A stretch of DNA of 64,000 bases from Litorilituus lipolyticus (GTDB lineage Bacteria; Pseudomonadota; Gammaproteobacteria; Enterobacterales; Alteromonadaceae): assembly GCF_006439335.1 (NCBI RefSeq), contig NZ_SAWY01000019.1, forward strand, positions 62,001 to 126,000, written 5' to 3'. Shown one piece after another: positions 44,933 through 53,908 of the stretch. The notes under the pieces were generated by a model. That model saw nothing but the letters and a program-made list of their open reading frames with translations, was not told where the DNA came from and did no database searches. How positions within the stretch are numbered: position 1 is the first letter of the stretch; each line of letters starts with the position of its first letter. The position numbers were made by a program, and so were the translations under genes.

Positions 44933-45796
44933 TTAAAAATACTCAACGAAAATACCACAAAATATCACCATGCCAATCCAATGATTATGTAAAAAGGCTT
45001 CAAAGCAAGCTTCTCGCTCTCTATTGATAATTAATATTTGTTGATAACTAAATAACGCTGCCGCAATGACTAAACTTAACTGAAATGGCCAACCAAAAGC
45101 CAATATATCACCCACTGTCCACAATAAAGCTAAAGTAATTAACTGTAAAAAGCCAACAATACGTTTATCGTTGTTTGCAAATAAAATAGCGGTAGATTTT
45201 ACTCCAATCTTTAAATCATCTTCTCTATCAACCATGGCATATATAGTGTCGTAAGCCACTGTCCAACTTAAGTTAGCAATAAACAGTAGCCAAGCAATGG
45301 TAGGTATTTCACCTTGTGCCTCAGAAAAAGCCATTATCATGCCCCAACTAAAAGCAGCACCCAAGACGACTTGAGGAAGCTGGGTATAACGTTTCATAAA
45401 CGGATATGAAGCAGCCAATAATAATGCGATCGCTGATAAATAAATAGTTGGCCAGCTTAAGGTTAAAACTAAACCAAGCGCCATACCAATGAGTAAGCCA
45501 AATAAATTAATTGCTTCAGTAGTACTCATCATGCCTGAAACTAGTGGTCTATTTTTAGTTCTTTCCACATCACCATCAATGTTTCGGTCGGCAAAATCAT
45601 TAATCACACAACCTGCGCTTCGCATGATAAAAACACCTAAACTAAATACAACTAACAAGTGCATTGTTGGCCAGCCATCACTTGCAATCCATAATGCCCA
45701 GTATGTGGGCCATAGCAATAAATAGGTTCCTATGGGCTTATCCATTCGAGTGATTAATTTGATGGCTTGCCATTTCTGTTGTAGCTTACTGAACAT
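44933..45796 (-). CDS. ubiA: 4-hydroxybenzoate polyprenyltransferase
   Basis: This integral membrane prenyltransferase attaches the polyprenyl tail to 4-hydroxybenzoate in ubiquinone synthesis. The two aspartate motifs that hold magnesium and the prenyl diphosphate are clear: [20 protein letters not shown] and [14 protein letters not shown] chose the ATG at 45796, within the end of ubiC (11-base overlap), because it gives about 287 residues starting [12 protein letters not shown], as expected; the frame extends upstream to 45835 without support. About nine membrane helices follow. The ubiC-ubiA order matches the pathway. Confidence 0.96.
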   Translation of the reverse strand: MFSKLQQKWQAIKLITRMDKPIGTYLLLWPTYWALWIASDGWPTMHLLVVFSLGVFIMRSAGCVINDFADRNIDGDVERTKNRPLVSGMMSTTEAINLFGLLIGMALGLVLTLSWPTIYLSAIALLLAASYPFMKRYTQLPQVVLGAAFSWGMIMAFSEAQGEIPTIAWLLFIANLSWTVAYDTIYAMVDREDDLKIGVKSTAILFANNDKRIVGFLQLITLALLWTVGDILAFGWPFQLSLVIAAALFSYQQILIINREREACFEAFLHNHWIGMVIFCGIFVEYF

Positions 45797-46400
45797 GATT
45801 TTTCTCATGATTGCCTGAACTGTAAGCAAAAGCATTGGGTAAGAAGACTTCTGCTACCATTAAGGGCTTGTTTTCCAAAACAAAAGTAGAACGTCTACCC
45901 CATATTTGATCATTAAAGGGTAATCGCAATACTTTACATAGCTGTGCGATTGATGAGTTTGCATCAAACTGCGCTATTTCAATATATCGACGTTCTAATG
46001 AAGGGTTATTAAATAATACTTGCCCTAACGACTGAGTTCCTAAATTGGCCAACTTTTGCTCTGCACCTGTTAAGCTAGACAACGGCAAAAAACTGCGAGC
46101 AAATACTTGAGGTACTTCATCGCAATAGAGAATGACTTCTCTCACCAAAACCTCTTCACCCGGCTTAATTAAATCATTGGCTTCTGATGCTGGGCAAGGC
46201 TGTACTTGCTGGCCCAACAACTCGACTCGAAAGTGCTGACAATGCTCTTTTAAACGCGCAGTGAGTGAACCAGTATCTATTAACCATTGCATTATAGATG
46301 GAGATGAATCGAAAAATGATGAATGATTGCTGTTCGCTTCGTTCGGAGAAATCCATTGGCTAGATAACGTAACAGGGAAAAGTTTGTCTTGCTGGCTCAT
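45786..46400 (-). CDS. ubiC: Chorismate--pyruvate lyase
   Basis: This 204-residue cytoplasmic enzyme removes pyruvate from chorismate to give 4-hydroxybenzoate, the substrate of the next gene. Family landmarks are [18 protein letters not shown], the [24 protein letters not shown] strand with its active-site Arg, [20 protein letters not shown], and the Glu in [13 protein letters not shown] near the end. It is longer than E. coli UbiC (165) at its N-terminus. It overlaps ubiA by 11 bases. Confidence 0.95.
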   Translation of the reverse strand: MSQQDKLFPVTLSSQWISPNEANSNHSSFFDSSPSIMQWLIDTGSLTARLKEHCQHFRVELLGQQVQPCPASEANDLIKPGEEVLVREVILYCDEVPQVFARSFLPLSSLTGAEQKLANLGTQSLGQVLFNNPSLERRYIEIAQFDANSSIAQLCKVLRLPFNDQIWGRRSTFVLENKPLMVAEVFLPNAFAYSSGNHEKNHVQ

Positions 46401-46581
46401 AAAATAATTTAATAACTAAAGTCCCCCCTATAATATCATGCTTAATTATCAATCTCATAGTTGATCAACAAAGCTTATAAAAAAACTTGATGTTAGATGA
46501 AAAATTTCCAACCAATTACCTAAAATAAGGTTATGATAACTAATAACTCTATCGATAACTTTGCCTTCAGAACGTGTTTTT

Positions 46582-46968
46582 ATGTTTAGATATATAGTAC
46601 TGGCACTTAGCCTTATGACCTTACCTACAGCCATAACCCAAGCTAGTGATTATGCTTATTATGGTTTTGAGCCCGACATTGTGACTAACTATGTCGCCAC
46701 TAAAAAGAAAATGGGCTACGTTCGCCTTACCGTTGAACTTATGGTAGAAAAGGGGAATAACTTAACTATTGTTGAGCATCACGCGCCATTATTACGTGAT
46801 GCAATTATTGATATTATTGGTCAGCAAGATGAAGCCAGTGTTAAATCAATGAAAGGCAGAGCCGAAATTCAATTGAAATGTGAAGAAGAAGTAAAAGATT
46901 TACTGATTAAAGAAACAGGCCAACCACTGATTAAGAAATTACTGTTCACCCAATGGTTAGATAACTAA
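46582..46968 (+). CDS. Stand-alone FliL-like exported protein
   Basis: This 128-residue exported protein begins at ATG 46582 with a signal peptide (LPTAITQAS); a TTG seven codons upstream in the same frame is less likely. The mature part resembles the periplasmic domain of FliL: YGFEPDIVTNY, a VRLTVELMVEKG strand, HAPLLRDAIIDIIGQQDEASV, and the ending KKLLFTQWLDN. FliL supports the flagellar motor, but no flagellar genes are near. This solitary, fully exported version is divergent from ubiC and conserved beside it in related marine bacteria, as far as I recall. The function is unknown. Confidence 0.72.
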   Translation: MFRYIVLALSLMTLPTAITQASDYAYYGFEPDIVTNYVATKKKMGYVRLTVELMVEKGNNLTIVEHHAPLLRDAIIDIIGQQDEASVKSMKGRAEIQLKCEEEVKDLLIKETGQPLIKKLLFTQWLDN

Positions 46969-47012
46969 TTAACCTTAATCACACCTTTCAATCCCAGCAA
47001 ACAAAAGCATAA

Positions 47013-47052
47013 ACAAAAAGTTCTCTGAAGATCAAAGGCCTTCAGAGAACTT
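47013..47052 (-). terminator. Intrinsic terminator after the 75-residue membrane protein gene
   Basis: A 13-bp perfect stem (47018-47030 with 47040-47052, arm AAGTTCTCTGAAG) and nine-base loop. On the minus strand it runs into TTTTTGTTT. It also lies after the FliL-like gene on the plus strand but lacks a T-run in that direction. Confidence 0.85.
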
Positions 47053-47075
47053 ATACATCTATTCCACAGGTTTAA

Positions 47076-47303
47076 TTAACTGATTGTGGTGTAATCTTTT
47101 CCTTTAACGGCCTGATACACCATTCGCTCATTTGGCTTTATCATTGTTTTTTTCATTTTCACCGCAACTAAAGCAATTGCAGTAAAACTAATAAATAACA
47201 ACAGCATAATTGGCAACATTACCATAAGCAACGCCACGGAAAATAGGCCTAGTATTACATCTTTAACTTTTACCATATGCATAGTTACTGATTTAGAAAA
47301 CAT
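47076..47303 (-). CDS. Small membrane protein (75 residues)
   Basis: This short gene is preceded by a strong AAGGAGAAGGGT ribosome site and followed by a good terminator, so it is real. The product has one long hydrophobic stretch (about residues 17-47, possibly two helices), flanked by basic residues and a polar C-terminal tail (KPNERMVYQAVKGKDYT). No family is recognised. It lies downstream of the ABC efflux operon on the same strand, but the gap of 166 bases suggests a separate promoter. Confidence 0.65.
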   Translation of the reverse strand: MFSKSVTMHMVKVKDVILGLFSVALLMVMLPIMLLLFISFTAIALVAVKMKKTMIKPNERMVYQAVKGKDYTTIS

Positions 47304-47469
47304 ACCCTTCTCCTTAACTTAAATACACTCCAAACGAGAGTCATATAACTAGTACTTCTTCATTTTTCATCTAATGTAGACTTACTAGTTACTTTGTTAT
47401 TTCATAATAGAGTCATATGCAATGAAGTGTTGTTATCATTATCAGTAAATACGTAACAGTATGTATTAG

Positions 47470-48705
47470 CTAGTCACTTTGCAATGCATCTATCGGATCA
47501 AGTTTAGAAGCTTTAATTGCAGGATAAACCCCAAAAACTAGGCCAACTAATGCACAAATACTAAATGAAAGTATTATCGCCGTTAAAGACCAAGAGACAG
47601 CCCATTGAGAGTAAATAGAAATTAACTCTGACAACAAAATACCAAAGAACACGCCCAAAATACCGCCTAAAATAGAGATGGTAAAACTCTCCGCGATAAA
47701 CTGTTGCTGAATATCTTTTTGCGTTGCGCCTATGGCACGTAATAGACCAATTTCTTTGGTTCTCTCTAACACGGTTGCAAGCATAATATTCATAATGCCT
47801 ATACCACCAACAAGCAATGAAATACCGGCGACACAAGACATGACTATATTAAAAATTTGCTGAGTTTGCTTTTGCTGTGCAAGTAAAGCTGCTGGTATAA
47901 CAATGTCATAATCATCTACTTCATTGTGTCTACGTTTAAGTAAATGACTAACCGCTTTAGCAGCTTCAATAGGATCTATTTTACCATCTAGCTTCAGCCT
48001 TAAACTGTCAATCTCACTTGTTAATGCTTTACTTGGAAACTTATGCAAAGCGGTATTAAGTGGAATAAAGACTTTATGCTGATCTCCACCTAATTTAATT
48101 CCTTGAAACTCTTCTTTCTTTAAAAATGGTGCTTGTAAAACGCCAACCACTTTAAACCAAATATGGTTGATCTTTACGTTGTTACCCAGTGCATCACCTA
48201 AAGGAAATAACTGCTTCGCCGTGCTTGAGCCTAATAGTACCACCTGCGAAAATTCAACATTATCTTGTTCGTTGAGAAGTCGGCCTTGATCTAAAGTGAA
48301 TTTTGATAAAGCAAAAAAGCTTGAACTTACACCTAAGGCTTCACCGTCACTTTTACCCTTAGCACTAAAAATACTGTAGGTGTCTACCACTTTTTGTGCA
48401 CTAAAAGATTCAACAAACGGTAAAGACTGTACGCTTATTTCGCCATCTCTAATGGTTAAACCCGATGAGTGTTTTCTTTGCTCTTTTAGCTCTTTCTCTT
48501 CAAACTCTTTGCCGTTAACAATTAAGTTATGTAAGCCCATAGTGTCTATCATTTTCAGAGCTTCTCGTTCAGCTCCTTCACCAATATTCAGCATAGCGAT
48601 TACTGCACCAACACCAAAGATCATTCCTAGTAAGGTTAATAAAGTACGTAACTTGTGTTGAGCTAGCTCAGCGAATGTATCTTTAAAAATTTCAATTTTA
48701 TCCAC
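47470..48705 (-). CDS. MacB/FtsX-type ABC transporter permease
   Basis: This 411-residue inner-membrane permease has an N-terminal helix (about 17-40, KLRTLLTLLGMIFGVGAVIAM), a periplasmic MacB core domain (about 45-275) and three C-terminal helices from about 285 on, with the FtsX signature VLERTKEIGLLRAIGATQKDI. Transporters of this type act by mechanotransmission and expel peptides, macrolides or lipoproteins from the periplasm rather than importing. The ATPase is a separate gene, unlike in MacB. The gene is last in a five-gene operon with three adaptors; its GTG follows the previous stop directly, with AGGAG further upstream. Confidence 0.93.
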   Translation of the reverse strand: MDKIEIFKDTFAELAQHKLRTLLTLLGMIFGVGAVIAMLNIGEGAEREALKMIDTMGLHNLIVNGKEFEEKELKEQRKHSSGLTIRDGEISVQSLPFVESFSAQKVVDTYSIFSAKGKSDGEALGVSSSFFALSKFTLDQGRLLNEQDNVEFSQVVLLGSSTAKQLFPLGDALGNNVKINHIWFKVVGVLQAPFLKKEEFQGIKLGGDQHKVFIPLNTALHKFPSKALTSEIDSLRLKLDGKIDPIEAAKAVSHLLKRRHNEVDDYDIVIPAALLAQQKQTQQIFNIVMSCVAGISLLVGGIGIMNIMLATVLERTKEIGLLRAIGATQKDIQQQFIAESFTISILGGILGVFFGILLSELISIYSQWAVSWSLTAIILSFSICALVGLVFGVYPAIKASKLDPIDALQSD

Positions 48706-49887
48706 TTAACTTTGCTCCTGATCGGTTAACGAAATGTGCTGTCCTGCACTGATCCCTGATATGACTTCGACATGACTTAAATTGGCTTTACCTAACTCAA
48801 CCTCTGCTTGAGTAAAATCTTTACCATTATACAAATAAACAAAGGAACGATTATCTTTAGTAAACACGGATTGTAACGGTACTATTAACTTCGGTTGTGC
48901 TTCTTCAACAACAATATGAGCCTGTAACTTACGACCAGGAACAAACAATTGCGTATTTTGCTCATCAAGACTTACTTCAATTTCGAAATACTTTTGTGGA
49001 TCACCGCGTTTAATAGATTTTGGAAACGGCGCTACAGAACTAATACGGCCAGAAAAAGGTTTATCGACGTGGGCAAACAGCTGCAAATTCACCTTTTTAT
49101 CAACAACTAAGCCTACAGCTTCACTTTCAATGACAAACAGCTTAGCCTTCATTTCATTAATATCAGGTAATTCGGCAATTTTTTGTCCTGGCCAAATACT
49201 CTGTCCAGCCCGTGGTTTTTCCCCTCGCCAATTCGCCTTATAAGCAAGTAAACCATCATGAGGCGCTTTAATTTCAAGCTTCTCTAAGCTCTCACTTAAT
49301 TGTGCTAACTTACTTTGCTTTTGCTGTTGCTTCATCTCTAATAAGCTCATATCCCCCATAGAGCTTTCATTAAAGCTATCGCTTTTCCAGTGTAAGTAAT
49401 CTTGTTTAACACCTAGGTAAGCGGTATTTTGCATTGAGTCAATAATTTCAAGTTTAGAGCGAATACGGATATCATCAATAGAGAACTGATCTGCAAACGC
49501 TTTTTCTTGCCCTACTACTGAAATGTCTTTATTGATGGCGTATAAATCTTTATTGAGTGAGCCAGATTTTTCCAAAATATCTTGTGCAATAATTGCCGCT
49601 TCATTTTGATTTCTTTCGCTTTCAACTTCCATGGCCTCACCATCAAAGCGAGCAATAACGTCACCTTTTTTCACCGTTGAGTATTCTGGCGCTAACCAAG
49701 CAATATTTTGTACACCACCACGAGAAACGGGTGAACTTATCACTGTTGCTTTAGCAGCAAACAATTCGCCTTTAGCAGGTATTTCTATCGCAAATGACTG
49801 CTCTTGAACTTGGTAAAGCATAGTGGGCTTTTGTTCTTCACAGGCAATGGATAAAAGCGCTAAAGATATGATAATTAACTTTTTCAT
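48706..49887 (-). CDS. Periplasmic adaptor lipoprotein 3 of the ABC efflux operon
   Basis: This HlyD/AcrA-type membrane fusion protein of 393 residues is lipid-anchored (lipobox LSIAC, Cys16). The lipoyl-type halves flank a coiled-coil hairpin (about residues 100-205), followed by a beta-barrel domain with YFEIEVSLDEQNTQLFVPG and LIVPLQSVFTKDNRSFVYL. It contains the block LLAYKANWRGEKPRAGQ, which recurs as a W-x-G-E-K motif in the two sister adaptors. The start overlaps the previous stop (ATGA). Of the three, it has the most complete C-terminal membrane-proximal domain. Confidence 0.9.
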   Translation of the reverse strand: MKKLIIISLALLSIACEEQKPTMLYQVQEQSFAIEIPAKGELFAAKATVISSPVSRGGVQNIAWLAPEYSTVKKGDVIARFDGEAMEVESERNQNEAAIIAQDILEKSGSLNKDLYAINKDISVVGQEKAFADQFSIDDIRIRSKLEIIDSMQNTAYLGVKQDYLHWKSDSFNESSMGDMSLLEMKQQQKQSKLAQLSESLEKLEIKAPHDGLLAYKANWRGEKPRAGQSIWPGQKIAELPDINEMKAKLFVIESEAVGLVVDKKVNLQLFAHVDKPFSGRISSVAPFPKSIKRGDPQKYFEIEVSLDEQNTQLFVPGRKLQAHIVVEEAQPKLIVPLQSVFTKDNRSFVYLYNGKDFTQAEVELGKANLSHVEVISGISAGQHISLTDQEQS

Positions 49888-50948
49888 TTAGCCGCCTCCG
49901 CAAGTAATTCATCGCTCGCTGTATTTAGTTTTTCATTGCTTTGATTAACGACGGCTAAAACATCACCTTGCTCAACAACAACTTCAACACGGGCTGTCAT
50001 GCCAGGCCTCATGGTTTCGGTATCAATTTCATCAAAGTTGATAATGACATCAAGTACTCTGCGCTTATCTTGAAACGATTTATCACGAAACACTCTACCA
50101 AGACTGGCCACTCGCCCTTGAGTCACTAGCTCTTGTGTGCCATCTAAGGTAATTTTTACTTTTTGACCAACCTTGATTTTACCGCTATCGGGTTCTTCTA
50201 TTTGAGCTTTAACTTGCATTTTCTCGCGAACAGCTAGCTCAATGATAGGTTGACCAAACTGCACACTTTCTCCAACGGCTGGTTTTTCACCTTGCCAATC
50301 CGCTTTATAAATCACCATGCCATCCATAGGCGCTTTCACTTTTAATCGTTCAATATCTCTCTTGAAGTTATTCACTTCCGACGTTAAACGTTCAACCTTT
50401 CCTTGTGCTAATTTAAGATTTAATGCTTTATTGTCTAGTTGGTATTTCAATTTTTCTTTAGCTAAAAACAAATCATTCTCTGCGATGGTAAAATCGATTT
50501 CCGCTTTTTTTCTATCATTATCAGAGCGACTATTATCAACGATTTCAGCTTTGCGCTTTGCTTTTTCAAATTCCATTTCTTTTTCAGCGACTAGCAAAAT
50601 GAGTTCTTGCTCTGTTTCTACTTCTTTTATTTTTTTATTGTCTAATTCTTTCTGTGCTCGGGCTAGTTCAGCCTGTTTATCTGTCAACCTATCTGTGACT
50701 TTCTTATCATCGAATGATGCTAATAAATCACCTTTCTTAACTTCACTATTTTCAGGCATTAAGAATTTTATTTGATATTGCCACATACGAGAAATTGACG
50801 GTGGAGCGATCATCGCTGTTTTTTCAGACTCTAATTCTCCGCTGGCTGTCACAACAACTTCACTATTTTCTTTCGCACCCACATCTAACGGTTCAGTTTG
50901 ACAAGCTTGCAAAACAAGCGCGACAAGCACTATGGTTAACTTATTCAT
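49884..50948 (-). CDS. Periplasmic adaptor lipoprotein 2 of the ABC efflux operon
   Basis: This 354-residue HlyD-type adaptor has a short lipoprotein signal (lipobox LQAC, Cys16). I chose the ATG at 50948, preceded by AGGAG at six bases and overlapping the end of adaptor 1; the frame extends to 50978 without support. A long charged coiled-coil (about residues 90-195, with DKQAELARAQKELDNKKI) is flanked by the lipoyl halves. The motif VIYKADWQGEKPAVGE parallels those in adaptors 1 and 3. The beta-barrel region ends in the MRPGMTARVEVVVEQGD segment common to MFPs. Confidence 0.9.
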   Translation of the reverse strand: MNKLTIVLVALVLQACQTEPLDVGAKENSEVVVTASGELESEKTAMIAPPSISRMWQYQIKFLMPENSEVKKGDLLASFDDKKVTDRLTDKQAELARAQKELDNKKIKEVETEQELILLVAEKEMEFEKAKRKAEIVDNSRSDNDRKKAEIDFTIAENDLFLAKEKLKYQLDNKALNLKLAQGKVERLTSEVNNFKRDIERLKVKAPMDGMVIYKADWQGEKPAVGESVQFGQPIIELAVREKMQVKAQIEEPDSGKIKVGQKVKITLDGTQELVTQGRVASLGRVFRDKSFQDKRRVLDVIINFDEIDTETMRPGMTARVEVVVEQGDVLAVVNQSNEKLNTASDELLAEAAK

Positions 50949-51900
50949 CGGCTGCTCCTGCAAATTCAAGTTGTGCACTCATCCCTGGTAAAAGTGTCAT
51001 ATCTTTATTGGCAACAAAATTAAATACCGTTCGATAATAAACACCCTTGCCCCACTCTTTTTTCTCCTCAGGCTGTGTTGATATTTCAACTAACTGCGCC
51101 GACTGTTCAAGACTGGGAAAAGCGTCAAATGTTAGCTTAGCTGTGGTATTTAATACTAAGTTCTTATAATCAACCTCATGAACCCAAGCTTCAATAAATA
51201 AACCATTCATTGAAGGAATTTCAGCGATTTTCCATGAAGGTTGCGCGGTCATGCCAACAAATACTTTTTCACCATTCCATGGGTGATTACCATACAAAAC
51301 AGGCCCCGAACGCTGTGCTCGTAAACTCATTTTTTTCAGTTTATTCTGGTTATACTTTAATTTTCGTTGATGTTGTTCAATTTTCAATTCTTGTTTCTTT
51401 TTTGCAACAGCGGCAGTGATTTTGACTTGCTTTAAGTTTTCTATGGCTTTGCTATTTCTTACCACCGCTTTTTCAAACTCTAACTGGTTCTTTTCAAAGT
51501 CATATTTACTTAAATGTTCTACAGCTATACTGGCATCAATACGTGCTTTTTCGAGTAATAACGCCGTCTTTTTCTGCTCGTAACTTGCCTCTAATAACTG
51601 CTGACCATTGCTACTCGTTAAACGGTGTAGCTCTTCTTTTGCAGCAATTAAACTAACTTGCTCTTGCTCAATAAGGCTTTGCATTGAACCACTGTCAAAA
51701 ACAACAACTAAATCACCTTCTTTTGCGACATCACCTTCAGGTAACATCCACTGAACTTGAACACGCCAGCTATCGGTTTTGGGCGCATAAAAGGCTTGAT
51801 TTTCACTCGCTTTGATTTGGCCTGATAAGGTGAAACTAACTGGGTCTGCATGAGCCGTTGCAGCTAAAAGCAATAGCAAAATACTTAAGCGACTACGCAT
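50941..51900 (-). CDS. Periplasmic adaptor 1 of the ABC efflux operon
   Basis: This 319-residue exported adaptor with a classical signal peptide (ATAHADP) rather than a lipobox is the shortest of the three sisters. It has a lipoyl half, a coiled-coil hairpin (about residues 75-190, Lys-rich: KKQELKIEQHQRKLKYNQNK), and a block LYGNHPWNGEKVFVG that aligns with the W-x-G-E-K motif of the other two. The ending LLPGMSAQLEF is typical of MFP barrel domains; a C-terminal membrane-proximal domain seems missing. Its ATG has GAGGAG at an ideal distance and overlaps the ATPase end by 16 bases. Confidence 0.88.
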   Translation of the reverse strand: MRSRLSILLLLLAATAHADPVSFTLSGQIKASENQAFYAPKTDSWRVQVQWMLPEGDVAKEGDLVVVFDSGSMQSLIEQEQVSLIAAKEELHRLTSSNGQQLLEASYEQKKTALLLEKARIDASIAVEHLSKYDFEKNQLEFEKAVVRNSKAIENLKQVKITAAVAKKKQELKIEQHQRKLKYNQNKLKKMSLRAQRSGPVLYGNHPWNGEKVFVGMTAQPSWKIAEIPSMNGLFIEAWVHEVDYKNLVLNTTAKLTFDAFPSLEQSAQLVEISTQPEEKKEWGKGVYYRTVFNFVANKDMTLLPGMSAQLEFAGAADE

Positions 51901-52568
51901 AATTTCTCCTCAATAATTTTGCCATCTTTCATACGAATGATACGGTCAGCATAAGCGGCGATATCTTCTTCGTGGGTCACCATCACAATCGTTTGACCTT
52001 GTTGATGCAATTCGCACAGCAAATCCATAATTTCGTAAGAAGTTTTACTATCGAGGTTACCAGTAGGTTCATCGGCAAAAATGACTTTCGGGTTGTTCAC
52101 TAATGCTCTTGCAATCGCAACGCGTTGTCGCTGCCCCCCTGACATTTCAAAGGGTTTATGATGGCCACGTTCAGCTAAGCCGACTTTCGCCAACATTGCT
52201 TTACCGCGCTCTTGTGCTTCTTCGGTCGGTACATTGCTATAACGCAATGGTAGAGCAACATTTTGTACCGCCGAAAGTCGTGGCAATAAATGGAAGGTCT
52301 GAAAGATAAAACCTATCTTTTCATTACGTATTCTTGACAAGCTTTCATCATCAATATCTTTAACTGAGGCACCAGAGAGCAAGTATTCCCCAGTAGTTGG
52401 AGTATCTAAACAACCAAGAATATTCATTAACGTTGATTTGCCAGAGCCTGACGTGCCCATGATGGCAACAAATTCATTTTCTTTAATTTCTAACGAAACA
52501 TTAGCGAGGGCGTTTACTGTAATGTCACCTGTACCATAAGTACGGGTGATATTCTTAATCCTTATCAC
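51885..52568 (-). CDS. ABC transporter ATP-binding protein (MacB/LolD type)
   Basis: This 227-residue cytoplasmic ATPase powers the permease at the end of the operon. All motifs are present: Walker [11 protein letters not shown]-loop in [10 protein letters not shown], signature [15 protein letters not shown], Walker B VIFADEPT and the H-loop in VMVTHEE. The family is MacB/LolD/YknY-like. It starts at a GTG preceded by GGAAG at five bases. It is the first of the five genes and presumably lies just after the promoter, since the glpG gene ends 91 bases upstream. Confidence 0.94.
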   Translation of the reverse strand: MIRIKNITRTYGTGDITVNALANVSLEIKENEFVAIMGTSGSGKSTLMNILGCLDTPTTGEYLLSGASVKDIDDESLSRIRNEKIGFIFQTFHLLPRLSAVQNVALPLRYSNVPTEEAQERGKAMLAKVGLAERGHHKPFEMSGGQRQRVAIARALVNNPKVIFADEPTGNLDSKTSYEIMDLLCELHQQGQTIVMVTHEEDIAAYADRIIRMKDGKIIEEKLCVVA

Positions 52569-52659
52569 TTAATCTTCCCTTTTTTAACAATTTAATCGGC
52601 GTATTGAACCATATGAAAAGCACAATATAAAACCTTGAATGTAACAAATTGTATATTGT

Positions 52660-53547
52660 CTATTTTTTGGCAGTTTTCACTAAAAGTACAGCAAATATGC
52701 AACCGGACAACAAACCGAGCAAATGTGCGGTATTAGCCATATTAACAGGGAGTAACTCAGCAAAACCAAGTAACAACCAAAAAAGCATAAAGCCAATAAT
52801 AGGCTTTGAAATCGTTAAGCCACGCTCAGGCGCCAAATAGCCAACCCACCAAACAAAGCCAACTAAGCCATAAACCACACCTGAAAGGCCACCAAAATTT
52901 GGTCCCGAAACTAAAAACTGGCCGAGATTAGAGACAATAGCAGTTATCAGCAATAAGTTAATTAATGTCCCTTTTCCTAAGGTTTTTTCAATACTGCCGC
53001 CTAGTTGCCACCACCACATGGTATTAAAAACAATATGTAACCAAGAAAAATGAAAAAAAGCAGGGCCAAGTAATCTGAATGGCTCTTGTAAAAAGCCATC
53101 AATTGAAAGGTGGTTATAAAATTTTAATGTTGAAAATAAGCTTTCTGCCCATCCTAATAAACTGCCAATAAAAACCAACCAGCAAAAAGCAAAGACAATC
53201 AGGGTAACAATTCCCGCATGGGCAAGAAAGTTCTCTTTAAAGGCTTTTAATAAGGTCAGATCATCACGAGAAACCTTCACGGTTTCACCATGTTGCCAAG
53301 CCGCTTGTTGATATTTACTGTGATAAGGTTGCTTAATAAAAGCCTCAAATTCAGCTTTAGCTTGTGCCAAATGATTTTGGTCACAGTAAATAATATAGTT
53401 TTGCTGCTGAGTCACTACTTCAGTTTCAATGCTCAACGTAGCAAGGTAATTGGCAAATAATAGTGCAAGATTATGATCTTGCAGCTGCACTAACGCTTGC
53501 AATAAACAATTGTTTTTCTCTATGGTATTGCCTGCGTTGTCAATCAT
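52660..53547 (-). CDS. glpG: Rhomboid intramembrane serine protease
   Basis: This 295-residue inner-membrane protease cleaves membrane helices within the bilayer. The catalytic Ser222 is in GGLSGVVYGLVG and His275 is in ANTAHLLGLLSG, 53 residues apart as in E. coli GlpG. The WR-like segment is seen as FRLLGPAFFHFSWLHIVFNTMWWW, which carries the stabilising His and Asn. The cytoplasmic N-terminal domain (1-90) is the usual GlpG cap. It shares a base with the glpE stop (TAATG) and is translated with it. It could act on membrane-anchored exports, but it is not the rhombosortase type. Confidence 0.95.
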   Translation of the reverse strand: MIDNAGNTIEKNNCLLQALVQLQDHNLALLFANYLATLSIETEVVTQQQNYIIYCDQNHLAQAKAEFEAFIKQPYHSKYQQAAWQHGETVKVSRDDLTLLKAFKENFLAHAGIVTLIVFAFCWLVFIGSLLGWAESLFSTLKFYNHLSIDGFLQEPFRLLGPAFFHFSWLHIVFNTMWWWQLGGSIEKTLGKGTLINLLLITAIVSNLGQFLVSGPNFGGLSGVVYGLVGFVWWVGYLAPERGLTISKPIIGFMLFWLLLGFAELLPVNMANTAHLLGLLSGCIFAVLLVKTAKK

Positions 53548-53879
53548 TAGCGGGCAATGACATCAGGGTATTGGGTTTGCCATTGTGTAAAACCACCATC
53601 AAGTGAATACACTTCGGTGAAATCTTGGCTAATTAAATACTGAGCAGCTTGGATGCTTGAAATACCGTGGTAACAGCAAACCACCACTGGCTGGTCTAAA
53701 TCAGCCTCTCTAACAAAGTCAGTAATATTTTCATTGGTTAAATGGCTGGCTTGTTGAATATGACCATTAGCAAAAGAGGTCGCATCACGAATATCCACTA
53801 CTTTATGACTGCCAGCTGCAAGTAAATCATGTAACTCTGACACCGACATATGTTTCACTGTATTTGAATTATCTGACAC
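53547..53879 (-). CDS. glpE: Thiosulfate sulfurtransferase GlpE (rhodanese)
   Basis: This 110-residue single-domain rhodanese has active-site Cys69 in the loop CCYHGISS, the expected CxxGxS form. It moves sulfane sulfur from thiosulfate to cyanide or thioredoxin in vitro; the in-vivo acceptor is uncertain. The VVDIRDATSFANGHIQQASHL segment is the standard CH2A/CH2B framing. It is immediately upstream of glpG, with a one-base overlap, as in many gammaproteobacteria where glpEGR cluster; no glpR is seen here. Confidence 0.93.
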   Translation of the reverse strand: MSDNSNTVKHMSVSELHDLLAAGSHKVVDIRDATSFANGHIQQASHLTNENITDFVREADLDQPVVVCCYHGISSIQAAQYLISQDFTEVYSLDGGFTQWQTQYPDVIAR

Positions 53880-53908
53880 GAATACCTCTTTATTTCATTT
53901 AATTAACG

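Noticed and set aside
50317-50775. 152-codon plus-strand frame inside adaptor 2
   Set aside because: It is the antisense of the coiled-coil region; its Ser/Phe-rich composition is what antisense Lys/Glu-rich coding gives.
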